DNA of 64,000 bases from NCBI RefSeq assembly GCF_033100395.1, contig NZ_JAWLVJ010000022.1, positions 11,815-75,814 on the forward strand. Direction: 5' to 3'. This stretch comes from Terasakiella sp033100395 (GTDB lineage: Bacteria > Pseudomonadota > Alphaproteobacteria > Rhodospirillales > Terasakiellaceae). Shown piece after piece: positions 17,178-25,799 of the stretch. The notes under the pieces were generated by a model, which saw only the letters and a program-made list of their open reading frames with translations, was not told the origin of the DNA and did no database searches. The position numbers and the translations under genes are program-made. Numbering within the stretch: the stretch's first letter is position 1; the number at the start of each line of letters is the position of its first letter.

Positions 17178-18617
17178 ATGAATGTCATCGGTCATTCACA
17201 ACAGCACCGCTGTGCCAAAATTGTGGCCACACTGGGCCCCGCAACAGATACGGTTGAGGCAATTTTAGACCTCGCCAAAGCGGGTGCAAACGTGTTCCGC
17301 CTGAACTTTAGTCACGGTACATTTGATGATCATGCGGCGCGCATTGCTGCTGTGCGTAAGGCAGAAGAACTGTTTGGTCGCCCCCTCGGTATGTTCATGG
17401 ATTTACAAGGGCCAAAGTTTCGCATCGGTGCTTTTGCTGACGGTCCAGTGGAGCTGAAAGTCGGGCAGAGTTTTATCTTTGATACGGATGATGTGCCGGG
17501 CAATGCTGAGCGCGTGACCCTGCCGCATCCGGAAATTTTCGAAGCTCTATCAGTCGGTGATCGCTTGTTGCTGGATGATGGGCGTATGCGTCTGAAGGTG
17601 ATTGAAATTTCACCGGATCGCATGGTGGCCGAAGCCTTGGTTGACGGCAAACTGTCAGACCGCAAAGGTCTGAATCTGCCGGATGCGGAGATCAAGGTTT
17701 CCGCATTGACAGAAAAAGACCGCGCTGATCTGGCCTTTGGTTTGGAACAAGGCGTGAGTTCGGTTGCTCTGTCTTTCGTGCAACGCCCGGAAGATATGAT
17801 TGAGTTACGTGAACTCACAGGTCCGCGCGTTCAGCTGATTGCCAAGATTGAAAAGCCAACGGCACTTAGCCAGTTGTCCGGTATCGTTGAACAAAGCGAT
17901 GCGGTGATGGTGGCGCGTGGTGACCTGGGCGTCGAACTGCCGCCGGAACGGGTACCAGCCCTGCAGAAACATATTATTTCAACCGCACGCGGCTTTGGTC
18001 GCCCTGTGATTGTGGCAACCCAGATGCTGGAAACCATGATCGAAGCACCCACACCAACGCGGGCCGAAGCATCAGACGTGGCTTCTGCTGTTTATGACGG
18101 GGCGGATGCGGTGATGTTGTCGGCTGAAACAGCTGCCGGGAAATATCCAACCGAAGCGGTTGCGATGATGAACCGCATCATTTCAGAAGTGGAAAGTGAT
18201 CCGTTGCATACATCCTTGATGGATGCATCACGCGGCACAAGTCAAAGTAATAACACAGATGCCATCAGTGCGGCTGCCCGTCAGGTCGCCAGTACGTTGG
18301 AGGCAAAAGCCATCATCTGTTATTCCACATCGGGCAAAACAGCCTTGCGTGCGGCCCGGGAACGTCCGGAAGCGCCGATTATCTCGCTGACTTATGATCT
18401 GTCGGTAGCCCGTGCGCTCTGTCTCGTTTGGGGCATCAAGCCGATTGTTAGCCCGGATGTGGACAATATCAAGGAAATGGTCGAAGCGGCCCTTCGCGTC
18501 AGTGAAGAAAAAGAAATGGTCGCAAAAGGGGATACGGTTGTTATTACCGCAGGTGTGCCGTTTGGGAATGCCGGAACGACAAACATCCTGCGCATTGCTG
18601 AAGTTGGAGAAAGCTGA
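17178..18617 (+). CDS. pyk: Pyruvate kinase
   Basis: The 479-residue product converts phosphoenolpyruvate and ADP to pyruvate and ATP. Motifs include KIVATLGPATD at the N-terminus, the catalytic IAKIEKPTAL and the metal-binding MVARGDLGVE. The segment reads DLQGPKFRIG, with Lys where potassium-dependent enzymes have Glu (GPE); Lys is reported for potassium-independent pyruvate kinases. It lies 37 bases after glpK and its stop overlaps the mgsA start by one base, so it belongs to the same glycerol-to-pyruvate run. Confidence 0.95.
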   Translation: MNVIGHSQQHRCAKIVATLGPATDTVEAILDLAKAGANVFRLNFSHGTFDDHAARIAAVRKAEELFGRPLGMFMDLQGPKFRIGAFADGPVELKVGQSFIFDTDDVPGNAERVTLPHPEIFEALSVGDRLLLDDGRMRLKVIEISPDRMVAEALVDGKLSDRKGLNLPDAEIKVSALTEKDRADLAFGLEQGVSSVALSFVQRPEDMIELRELTGPRVQLIAKIEKPTALSQLSGIVEQSDAVMVARGDLGVELPPERVPALQKHIISTARGFGRPVIVATQMLETMIEAPTPTRAEASDVASAVYDGADAVMLSAETAAGKYPTEAVAMMNRIISEVESDPLHTSLMDASRGTSQSNNTDAISAAARQVASTLEAKAIICYSTSGKTALRAARERPEAPIISLTYDLSVARALCLVWGIKPIVSPDVDNIKEMVEAALRVSEEKEMVAKGDTVVITAGVPFGNAGTTNILRIAEVGES

Positions 18618-19090
18618 TGATTTCGCGCCCCCTTGTTGTTGGTCTTGTTGCCCATGATGCCATGAAGGAAGTTCTTTCCAATTGGGTCATGCAGAATAAA
18701 TCTGCGTTGCTGAATTTGCGTTTCTACGCAACGGGCACGACGGCTAAGATTTTGTCTTCTAACCACCCGGAACTGGATATCTCAGGTTTGAAATCCGGGC
18801 CGCTTGGTGGGGATCAACAATTGGGTGCGCTTATTTGTGAAGGTCAGCTGGATGCCCTGGTGTTTTTTCAGGACCCGATGACCGCACAGCCCCACGATGT
18901 GGATGTAAAAGCACTGGTGCGCATGTCGACTCTTTATGACGTGCCCCTTGCATGCAATCCATCAACAGCAAACTTAATGATCACAAGCCCGTTGTTTCTT
19001 CGACTGACCGAAGAACGACATCAGGAAAAAATGATGCCGTGGGATGCCTATATGACCCGCGACGTCCATAAAAATGAGTTAGGGAACTGA
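18617..19090 (+). CDS. mgsA: Methylglyoxal synthase
   Basis: The 157-residue product matches methylglyoxal synthase along its length: GLVAHDAMKEVL at the N-terminus, the phosphate-binding YATGTTAK near residue 37, SGPLGGDQQLGALI near 57, and PHDVDVKAL near 94. The enzyme turns dihydroxyacetone phosphate into methylglyoxal and releases phosphate, a bypass used when triose phosphates accumulate. Its start overlaps the pyk stop (TGATG), so translation is coupled to pyruvate kinase. Being downstream of glpD, it can drain the DHAP made from glycerol. Confidence 0.9.
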   Translation: MISRPLVVGLVAHDAMKEVLSNWVMQNKSALLNLRFYATGTTAKILSSNHPELDISGLKSGPLGGDQQLGALICEGQLDALVFFQDPMTAQPHDVDVKALVRMSTLYDVPLACNPSTANLMITSPLFLRLTEERHQEKMMPWDAYMTRDVHKNELGN

Positions 19091-19091
19091 G

Positions 19092-20186
19092 ATGAAAGTT
19101 TTAGTCATTGGTGGGGCGACAATTGATGTGATTACGTCAATCGACACCTCGGATATTGAATGTATTACGCTTAAGAACGCCACAAATTCCTATCTGATGA
19201 TGGAGCAGGGTAAAAAAGTTGAAGCCACCCGAATTGAAACCCAAGTCGGCGGTGGAGCCTGTAACGCAGCTGTTGCCATGTCCCGTCTTGGTGGGGTGGT
19301 CGGCTGTGTTTTAAAGCTTGGCAATGATGTGGATGCTGATCGTGTGCTGGGTCGTTTAGCGGAAGAAAAGATTGATACCAGCCTGGTGCGGAAAGAACCG
19401 ACTGAACAGACAGGTAAATCCATCATTGTTTCATCGCATGATCGCAATGCTGGAATCTTTGTTCATCGTGGGTCCAACACGACTTTGAGCCTTGGTGATA
19501 TCACACCTGAGATATTTGTCGGAATTGACCTTGTGTATGTTTCCACACTCAGTGGGCAGTCCGCCACGGTTTTCCCGAAGATTGTGAAGCTGGCGAAGGA
19601 GGCAGGTGCTTTTGTGGCCTGTAATCCTGGCATTCGCCAGATCCGACGCCGCAAGGAACAGGTGCTGGATGCTTTTCAGCATGTAGATTTGCTGGCGATC
19701 AATAAAGAAGAAGCAACAGCTCTGGCTGAAGGATATGTGGATATTTCTTCGATTGAGGAAAATGCAGAAAATTATCCTGAATTGATCCGGGACGGCCTGG
19801 GTGAAAAGGGCGCGCGGGTTGAATTGGCCGCGCTTGCACACAAGATTCATAAGATAGGGTGCAGCTATCTGGTTGTTACCAATGGGGCGGAAGGGGCTTA
19901 TCTGTCCACGCCGGAAACCATTTTGTTCAGACCCTCTATCCCATGTGAGGTTGAATCCACCATCGGGGCAGGGGATGCCTTTAACGCAACGATTGCTTAT
20001 GCGCTTCGCACCAAGAAGACTGTTTACAGTGCCCTGAACATGGCGGCTGTAAACGGCGCAAGTGTCGCGGCAAGCCTGGATACGCAATCAGGTTTGATGA
20101 CAGCGGATGATCTGCAGAAGAAAGTTTTGGGGATGGATAGTGCACGTGTGCTGTCCTTTCCAAAGGAGATAAAGGAAGAGATTTGA
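19092..20186 (+). CDS. PfkB/ribokinase-family carbohydrate kinase, substrate unknown
   Basis: The 364-residue product has both ribokinase-family signatures: the glycine-rich VGGGACNAAVAMSRLGG near residue 52 and the anion-hole/catalytic STIGAGDAFNATIAYAL near 288. It begins two bases after mgsA, so it ends the glpK-pyk-mgsA run. Members phosphorylate sugars, nucleosides or sugar phosphates, and sequence alone does not fix the substrate. Context between pyruvate kinase and gap would suit a hexose phosphate or triose-related substrate, but this is only inference. Confidence 0.8.
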   Translation: MKVLVIGGATIDVITSIDTSDIECITLKNATNSYLMMEQGKKVEATRIETQVGGGACNAAVAMSRLGGVVGCVLKLGNDVDADRVLGRLAEEKIDTSLVRKEPTEQTGKSIIVSSHDRNAGIFVHRGSNTTLSLGDITPEIFVGIDLVYVSTLSGQSATVFPKIVKLAKEAGAFVACNPGIRQIRRRKEQVLDAFQHVDLLAINKEEATALAEGYVDISSIEENAENYPELIRDGLGEKGARVELAALAHKIHKIGCSYLVVTNGAEGAYLSTPETILFRPSIPCEVESTIGAGDAFNATIAYALRTKKTVYSALNMAAVNGASVAASLDTQSGLMTADDLQKKVLGMDSARVLSFPKEIKEEI

Positions 20187-20563
20187 ATGCCCGTGCGTGG
20201 AATTCGAGAGCCGCGCACGAGTTTGGTCCAAAGGAGCAGTGATCCGGCAAATTTTGTTGCTCCTTTGGGCCATAAGAATAGACGGGGGAAACCCTGAAAA
20301 CGGAATGTCCGTATCTACATGCTTACTGCCATAGGTCATGTCGATATAGGGCTTAAGGTCAGAGGGAGCGTCTCTGATGCAATATGTTGCTCCCTCTGCA
20401 CCTTTTGACAAAGTTTTTGCCTCACCTGTGTTGTCGCACCTTCCCTAGAGTGAAACATAGGTCAACTATCCCCGGGAGGGAGGATCGATCTACACCTTCC
20501 GGGGGCATTTTTAAAATTGAATAAGTACGCTGAAGAAATAAAAGGATTAAAGGAGTATTCACA
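20187..20563 (+). ncRNA. Highly structured 377-base spacer before gap (candidate structured RNA or leader)
   Basis: No gene is visible, but four strong hairpins follow one another. CGTGCGTGG pairs with CCGCGCACG (20192-20219). GGTCCAAAGGAGCA pairs with TGCTCCTTTGGGCC (20225-20271). AGAGGGAGC pairs with GCTCCCTCT, extended by flanking bases (20357-20402). CCCCGGGAGG pairs with CCTTCCGGGG (20470-20504). A small ACGGA/TCCGT hairpin lies between. Hairpins two and three both carry TGTTGCTCC in the 3' arm. None is followed by a good T run except weakly the last. The first could be terminators; the rest may be a gap leader or a small RNA. Confidence 0.4.
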
Positions 20564-21574
20564 ATGGCTATTCGTGTCGCAATTAATGGTTTTGGACGTA
20601 TTGGGCGTCTGTGTCTGCGTTCCATCGTAGAAGGCAAGCGTGATGATGTTGAAATCGTTGCGATTAACGATCTGGGTTCCGTCGCTGATAACGCACATCT
20701 CTTAAAATATGACTCGGTGCATGGTGTGCTGGATGCAGATGTCACGACTTCTGAAGAAGGCATTGTGATTGACGGCAAGACGATTAAGGTGATTGCAGAA
20801 CGGGACCCGTCAAATCTGCCTTGGGCGAACCTTGATATTGACATTGTTTATGAATGTACTGGCCTGTTTGTCGAACGTGGCGCTGCGCAAAAACACCTTG
20901 ATGCAGGTGCCAAGAAAGTGCTGATTTCTGCACCGGGTAAAGAGTCTGACCTGACCGTTGTGTTTGGTGTGAATGATGACAAGCTGACTAATGATCATAA
21001 GGTGGTTTCCAACGCATCCTGCACAACAAACTGTCTCGCCCCTGTGGCTGATGTGCTGCATAAAACAGTTGGGATGGTGAAAGGTTACATGACGACTATT
21101 CACTCCTACACCGGGGATCAACGCATGGTGGATACACTGCATAGTGATCTGCGTCGTGCCCGTGCAGGCGCCTTGTCCATGATCCCGACCTCAACCGGGG
21201 CAGCCAAGGCCGTTGGTCTGGTGTTGCCAGAACTGCTGGGTAAACTGGATGGATCGGCCATTCGTGTGCCGACGCCAAATGTGTCCATGGTGGACCTGAC
21301 ATTTGAAGCTGCGCGTGAAACTTCCGTGGAAGAGATTAACGCAGCTATTAAAGAAGCCGCAGAAGGTCGCCTGAAAGGTGTGCTGGGCGCGTATGATCTG
21401 CCGCTGGTCTCCATCGACTTTAACCATAATTCCAATTCATCATCTTTTGATATGACCCAGACAACCGTTATGGAAGGCACGCTTGTGCGCGTTCTGTCCT
21501 GGTATGATAACGAATGGGGCTTTTCATGTCGCATGTCCGACACGGCCGTTGCGATGGCGAAAACGGGTCTCTAA
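20564..21574 (+). CDS. gap: Glyceraldehyde-3-phosphate dehydrogenase (glycolytic type)
   Basis: The 336-residue enzyme oxidises glyceraldehyde 3-phosphate to 1,3-bisphosphoglycerate with NAD. It has INGFGRIGR at the N-terminus, the active-site NASCTTNC, the catalytic His in TTIHSYTGDQR, and the substrate-binding GAAKAVG. Length is standard. It is the second of three GAPDH-family genes in this window and the most classical. It is preceded by AAAGGAGTATTCAC and by a long structured spacer. No phosphoglycerate kinase gene follows, unlike many gap loci; a LysR regulator does. Confidence 0.93.
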   Translation: MAIRVAINGFGRIGRLCLRSIVEGKRDDVEIVAINDLGSVADNAHLLKYDSVHGVLDADVTTSEEGIVIDGKTIKVIAERDPSNLPWANLDIDIVYECTGLFVERGAAQKHLDAGAKKVLISAPGKESDLTVVFGVNDDKLTNDHKVVSNASCTTNCLAPVADVLHKTVGMVKGYMTTIHSYTGDQRMVDTLHSDLRRARAGALSMIPTSTGAAKAVGLVLPELLGKLDGSAIRVPTPNVSMVDLTFEAARETSVEEINAAIKEAAEGRLKGVLGAYDLPLVSIDFNHNSNSSSFDMTQTTVMEGTLVRVLSWYDNEWGFSCRMSDTAVAMAKTGL

Positions 21575-21640
21575 CCTTCAAGGGTCTAGGTGAGGGAAGA
21601 GGGCTTGTCTTTCCTCACCCTGAAGGGGAATTCCAGAATT

Positions 21641-22534
21641 ATGGATCATCGGATCAGTTATCGTCATTTGCGTTGCTTCATGGAGGTGGCCCGACAACAA
21701 AATGTAAGACTGGCGGCAGAAAAGCTGAACCTTTCACGTTCGGCAATTTCTCGCAGCCTGTCGGAGTTGGAATTCTCTATCGGCGCGCAACTTCTGGAAC
21801 GAGGCTATCAGGGCACATCACTGACGCCCATCGGTGAAAAGTTTTTTGAACTTGTCGCTCCCGGTTTTGAACAGGTTCTTCAAGCCTACAAGAATGTTAA
21901 ATCTTCTACCGTATCTGATTTCATTAATATTGGTGTTTTAAAAAGTGCACCGCGCAACCTGCTGGCAGAGGCGATAAATCACTTTGAGTATGAAAATGCC
22001 GGGGTCAAAGTCTCTGTTGTTGAAGGTTCAGAGGTCTATCTTGTGGACCGGCTTCTGGCTGGGAAAATTTCTTTTTTCTTTGGCTCCGCAGTCCCTGAAA
22101 ATCCGATAAAAGGCGTAGAGTTTAAACATCTGTATCAGGACCATGTGGTTCCGATGGTGCGCAAAGGTCATCCCTTGTTGGAGAAAGAAGAGCTTGATCT
22201 GGTCGAGCTGCTGAATTGGTCGTTGATTTTGAATGATATTGACGGCGTAACGCGCCAAACCATTGATCAGCAGCTTTTGAATGCTGGTGAAGGCGGTTTC
22301 GACAACTTGCTTGAATCCAATTCATTTCGGGTTTCCTTGAAATTGACGTTACTGGATAATCGTGTCTGGATCGCATCAAAATGTACCCTGAAGGATGAAA
22401 TCGATAGTGGCGAGATTGTTCCGCTACAGATAAACGGATGGGACGTGCACCGTTCGATTGGTGTTATGACACGTGTACAAAGTGAGTTGAGACCAGTTGA
22501 ACGTCAGGTGCTGGATATTTTGAAAACCGTTTAA
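21641..22534 (+). CDS. LysR-family transcriptional regulator
   Basis: The 297-residue product has an N-terminal winged helix-turn-helix (residues 6-63: LRCFMEVARQQNVRLAAEKL, then SRSAISRSLSELE) and a C-terminal substrate-binding co-inducer domain. The pattern resembles the PcaQ/GbpR branch of LysR proteins, but the effector is unknown. The start at 21641 follows AAGGGGAATTCC and gives a proper N-terminus. It lies 66 bases after gap on the same strand and before a porin gene, so targets may include either. Confidence 0.85.
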   Translation: MDHRISYRHLRCFMEVARQQNVRLAAEKLNLSRSAISRSLSELEFSIGAQLLERGYQGTSLTPIGEKFFELVAPGFEQVLQAYKNVKSSTVSDFINIGVLKSAPRNLLAEAINHFEYENAGVKVSVVEGSEVYLVDRLLAGKISFFFGSAVPENPIKGVEFKHLYQDHVVPMVRKGHPLLEKEELDLVELLNWSLILNDIDGVTRQTIDQQLLNAGEGGFDNLLESNSFRVSLKLTLLDNRVWIASKCTLKDEIDSGEIVPLQINGWDVHRSIGVMTRVQSELRPVERQVLDILKTV

Positions 22535-22555
22535 GCCCTGCAAAAATCAAAAAAA

Positions 22556-22589
22556 TTGGCATCACAATGCAACTGCGTCGTGATGCCAA
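22556..22589. terminator. Hairpin after the LysR gene
   Basis: TTGGCATCAC (22556-22565) pairs perfectly with GTGATGCCAA (22580-22589). An A-rich run lies on its left side, which would be a T run if read on the minus strand; on the plus strand there is only a weak CTCTT. Probably a transcript end for the LysR gene. Confidence 0.45.
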
Positions 22590-22912
22590 CTCTTCGTGCT
22601 TAATTCATCAAAAGCATGGGTAAGTATCATATTGCCTGAATTAAATAACATATATGATATTTTGAATATAAAAAGGGGATATCTAATTCCTTTAAAATTC
22701 GTTGAAAATATAAATAAGTATTTTTGGTTGGTCTAGTGAAAATATGTCAATAGGTGTTTACATTTTATCATGCAATCCGAAGTATATTGATCATATTGGT
22801 TATGGTGTTGATGATATTGATCTACTTAACTATTTCTGTGAAGTGTATGTTTATGGCGGTTTAGTTAAGTATAGCTAGCCTGATATTAATATTCATCAAC
22901 AAGGTAATGGAA
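22590..22912. other. AT-rich porin upstream region
   Basis: About 320 bases with no open frame of interest and markedly AT-rich sequence. TTTACA at about 22755 and TATATT further on are a possible but poorly spaced promoter. Repeated ATTGATCATATTGG and GTTGATGATATTGATC stretches near 22783-22823 could bind a regulator, but I cannot assign one. Confidence 0.3.
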
Positions 22913-24004
22913 ATGAAAAAAGTTCTATTTGCCACAACAGCAATGTTTGCTGTTGCGGCTATTTCTACTTCGTCGAACGCTGCTGACCCGATCAAGCTTT
23001 CTGTCGGTGGTTTCGCTAATGCATATGTTGGTTATGCTGATCAGGAAACAAACGGTACAAATGATTTTGCAAGTGTGCTGGTTCAACAGGATACCGAGCT
23101 TTACTTCCGTGGGGAGACCAAGCTGGATAACGGTCTGACAATCGGCGTCAACATCGATCTGGAAGCTGACTCCAACGCGACAACCCAGGATGATGTCTTC
23201 GTTTCAGTTTCTTCTGACAGTCTGGGTAAAATCTATCTCGGATCCACATCTGGTGCGGGCGCGAAAATGCACAATGTTGCCCCGAATGTCGGTCAGGCCA
23301 TTGGTGATTCAGAAAACTGGATTTCTGAAACAATTGGTACAGCGGCAAACTTTGGCGGCAATACCGAAGCGGACGGCAGTGATGGTCAGAAAATTGTCTA
23401 CCTGACGCCAAATCTTGGTGGTTTCCAGCTGGGGGCTTCTTATGGTCTTGTGCCTGAATCGCCTTCAGGTGCAGTAAATGTTGGTGGCACAAACACAGCC
23501 AACGATATCTCTTATCAGGCAGGTATTGCTTATAACGGTGATTTCGGTGGCGTTTCGATTGCTGCAGATGTAAGTGGTGAACTGGTTGATAACGGTGGTA
23601 CAAATGGTACATCTGTTAACAACGAAACAACTGTTCGCGGTGGTTTGAATGTTGGTGTTGCTGGCTTCACCATCGGTTCTTCTTACTACCGCACACAAAA
23701 TGTTGCGGCTGTAAGCAATCAAAACTCTGACGGTTGGGACTTCGGTGTTTCTTACGAAACTGGTCCATACGGCGTTTCTGCAACAATCCAAAGTTTGAAC
23801 ATGGATGACGGTGGTTCGTCTGCAAAACAGGAAGACCAGAAAGATTACTGGACGGTGTCTGGTTCTTACGATCTGGGTGCAGGCGTGACAATGATCGGTT
23901 CTGTTTTTGGGGTTGATTTTGATGACGCGTCCGCAACAGCAGCGAACAATACAAGTGACAATGAAGGCTTCGGTATTATGACTGGCCTAAAAGTCAGCTT
24001 CTAA
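22913..24004 (+). CDS. Gram-negative porin (16-strand type)
   Basis: The 363-residue outer-membrane protein has a signal peptide (residues 1-23, cleaved after SNA). Its mature start DPIKLSVGGFANAYVGYA is typical of alphaproteobacterial general porins. The body alternates polar and hydrophobic residues and ends in the outer-membrane signature phenylalanine (GLKVSF). I chose the ATG at 22913 because AAGG sits eight bases ahead; the ATG at 22907 is too close. Solute selectivity is unknown. A terminator follows. Confidence 0.88.
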   Translation: MKKVLFATTAMFAVAAISTSSNAADPIKLSVGGFANAYVGYADQETNGTNDFASVLVQQDTELYFRGETKLDNGLTIGVNIDLEADSNATTQDDVFVSVSSDSLGKIYLGSTSGAGAKMHNVAPNVGQAIGDSENWISETIGTAANFGGNTEADGSDGQKIVYLTPNLGGFQLGASYGLVPESPSGAVNVGGTNTANDISYQAGIAYNGDFGGVSIAADVSGELVDNGGTNGTSVNNETTVRGGLNVGVAGFTIGSSYYRTQNVAAVSNQNSDGWDFGVSYETGPYGVSATIQSLNMDDGGSSAKQEDQKDYWTVSGSYDLGAGVTMIGSVFGVDFDDASATAANNTSDNEGFGIMTGLKVSF

Positions 24005-24025
24005 GTTTGTCTGCAGGTTAACGAG

Positions 24026-24067
24026 AAACAGGCCCCGTTCTATAAGCGAGGCCTGTTTTATTTTTTT
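24026..24067 (+). terminator. Intrinsic terminator after the porin
   Basis: ACAGGCC pairs with GGCCTGT around a short loop and is followed by TTTTATTTTTTT. This is a classic rho-independent terminator closing the porin transcript, just before the convergent chemoreceptor gene. Confidence 0.85.
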
Positions 24068-24083
24068 CAGGTTACGTATGGAT

Positions 24084-25505
24084 TTATTTGTCCTGAATAG
24101 CCTGAATAAAATCACGGCTGGCTTTTTCGATGGTGGTGCTGACCTGATCCACCGTCTGTGCATGTGTGCTGACGTTGCGTGACAGGCTTAAAAGGTCCTG
24201 TGATGATCTGTTCATGGTTTCGATATCGTGGTCGATCCCCTTAAAGGTGGCTTGGGCATCGTCCAGGTTATCGCGAATGATCTCTGTCGCGCTGTGTTGA
24301 TCGGAGACAACGTGGCTCATATGCGATGTTGTATCTTCCAGGATCGCCATGGATTGGGTGACTGTATTCATCAGTCCCATGCCGGAGTTGGCAATTTTCT
24401 GAATATCAATCAACTGATCCGAAATGGCCTGTGATGATTGTTCAGATTGCTGAGCGAGCATTTTGATCTCGCCCGCGACAATCGCAAAACCCTTGCCGGC
24501 TTGTCCGGCGCGTGCGGCTTCGATGGCAGCATTCAACCCCAGCATACGCACCTGACCGGAAACTTCAGTGACATTTTGAACAATGGTTTCGATATGGGCG
24601 GTTAGTTGGCTGAGTTTCTTAAGTTCCGCCATGGCCGAGCCAACATTACGCGACAGATCTTCCACTGTGCGGTTGACCTTGTCATTGGATTGAATGGTCT
24701 GTTCTTCCACATCGATCAGACGGGTCATGGTTTCCTGCAGGGTGTTCATGTTCTGTAAGATGGACTCACTGCCAGAGACAACTTTGCTGCATTGGGCTGT
24801 GCTGCTTTTGGCTTGTGATTTTACGCCGTCGCCAGCAGCATTGAGTTCTTTGGCGCGTCCAGCGAGGTCTTCGATGGAACAAAGTACGCTTTCTTCAAAC
24901 TGTTTGACGATACGTCTTTGGTAAGCGTTGCTTTCTTCACGTTCGTAAAGGCGGGCAAGCTGGGCGCTGACATATTGCATGATTTCCAGCGAGGTTTCAT
25001 CCAATAGACCAATCTCGCGACCATAAAATTCTGCAACGCCGACGCATTCATCGTTAATCAGGATAGGAAAGCCAAAGAAACCGCGCACACCGCTGCGTTT
25101 GGCTGCATCGGCGCGCAGGAACTGTTTTATGACGGTGACATCTTCAACTGCCTTTGCCTGTTTTTCCTGGGCGATGATGCCGATGATACCTTTGCCTTTT
25201 TCAAAGATGGTCTGTTCGCTGATGGATTTGAAGTCGGCAATGGCACGGGGGTCCAGCCCTTTTTCAAGGAACCAAATGTCATTAGATATATATGTCTCGG
25301 GCGTTTCTTTGGATTTGAGGTAAAGATGCGCGATGGGCCAGCTTGTATAAGTGCAAACTTCTTTAAAGATTTTTGTTGTTGCTTCGGCAAAGTCTGTGGT
25401 GGTGTCTGGTACGTTGGAAACGCGGTTTAAAAAACTCAGGACGCTGCTGAGGGATGTTGTTTCGGATTTCTCTTTTGATGGGAAATCAATGATTTTAGCG
25501 AGCAT
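24084..25505 (-). CDS. Soluble GAF-domain methyl-accepting chemotaxis protein
   Basis: The 473-residue cytoplasmic receptor has no membrane helix. An N-terminal GAF domain (about 20-190, with GVRGFFGFPILINDECVGVAEFYG) is followed by a chemoreceptor signalling domain whose tip reads VRMLGLNAAIEAARAGQAGKGFAIVAGEIK. I chose the second Met (25505) because AGAGGA lies just ahead of it; the upstream ATG at 25520 contains that ribosome site. The gene diverges from nasT with a shared spacer of about 295 bases, so a link to nitrate sensing is possible but unproven. Confidence 0.85.
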   Translation of the reverse strand: MLAKIIDFPSKEKSETTSLSSVLSFLNRVSNVPDTTTDFAEATTKIFKEVCTYTSWPIAHLYLKSKETPETYISNDIWFLEKGLDPRAIADFKSISEQTIFEKGKGIIGIIAQEKQAKAVEDVTVIKQFLRADAAKRSGVRGFFGFPILINDECVGVAEFYGREIGLLDETSLEIMQYVSAQLARLYEREESNAYQRRIVKQFEESVLCSIEDLAGRAKELNAAGDGVKSQAKSSTAQCSKVVSGSESILQNMNTLQETMTRLIDVEEQTIQSNDKVNRTVEDLSRNVGSAMAELKKLSQLTAHIETIVQNVTEVSGQVRMLGLNAAIEAARAGQAGKGFAIVAGEIKMLAQQSEQSSQAISDQLIDIQKIANSGMGLMNTVTQSMAILEDTTSHMSHVVSDQHSATEIIRDNLDDAQATFKGIDHDIETMNRSSQDLLSLSRNVSTHAQTVDQVSTTIEKASRDFIQAIQDK

Positions 25506-25685
25506 GGGTTCCTCTTTCATAAAAACTGTTGAAAAGAGGCCAACCGTTGTAGGCGGTCTGGCGATAGGGCCTATGTAAGTATATGTACGCAGGTATCATG
25601 CCACCTTGTGAAATGGCTAAAATCTGCGGGTTTATGTGAAAGTGATCGCAGGTTGATGAAAAAACGGGCGGCATTTGCTTTCTTT

Positions 25686-25700
25686 TTGTGCAGCGCACAA
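25686..25700. promoter_or_regulatory. Candidate enhancer site upstream of nasT
   Basis: TTGTGCAGCGCACAA is a dyad with six-base arms, about 50 bases upstream of the sigma-54 promoter of nasT. Part of it (CTGCACAAAA read on the other strand) recurs at about 27576-27585, upstream of the nrtA promoter. NtrC-type activators bind GCAC-rich dyads, so this could be an activator site; the identity is inference. Confidence 0.35.
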
Positions 25701-25744
25701 GTTTGTGACTGGTTCTAAAGTGCCAATACTAAAGGATTTCAAAA

Positions 25745-25760
25745 CGGCACGGGTCTTGCT
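25745..25760 (+). promoter_or_regulatory. Sigma-54 promoter of nasT
   Basis: CGGCACGGGTCTTGCT matches the -24/-12 consensus TGGCACG-N4-TTGCW at nearly every position, with GG and GC separated by exactly ten bases. The transcription start would lie near 25771. That puts the TTG codon at 25761 outside the message and supports GTG 25800 as the nasT start. Nitrogen-limitation control through RpoN is expected for nitrate assimilation genes. Confidence 0.7.
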
Positions 25761-25799
25761 TTGGTTTGGGGAAAGAACAAAGATCGGAGTGAACCATTC

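Noticed and set aside
25761..25799. Upstream TTG start for nasT
   Set aside because: It falls within or before the sigma-54 transcription start (about 25771), so it would not be on the message.
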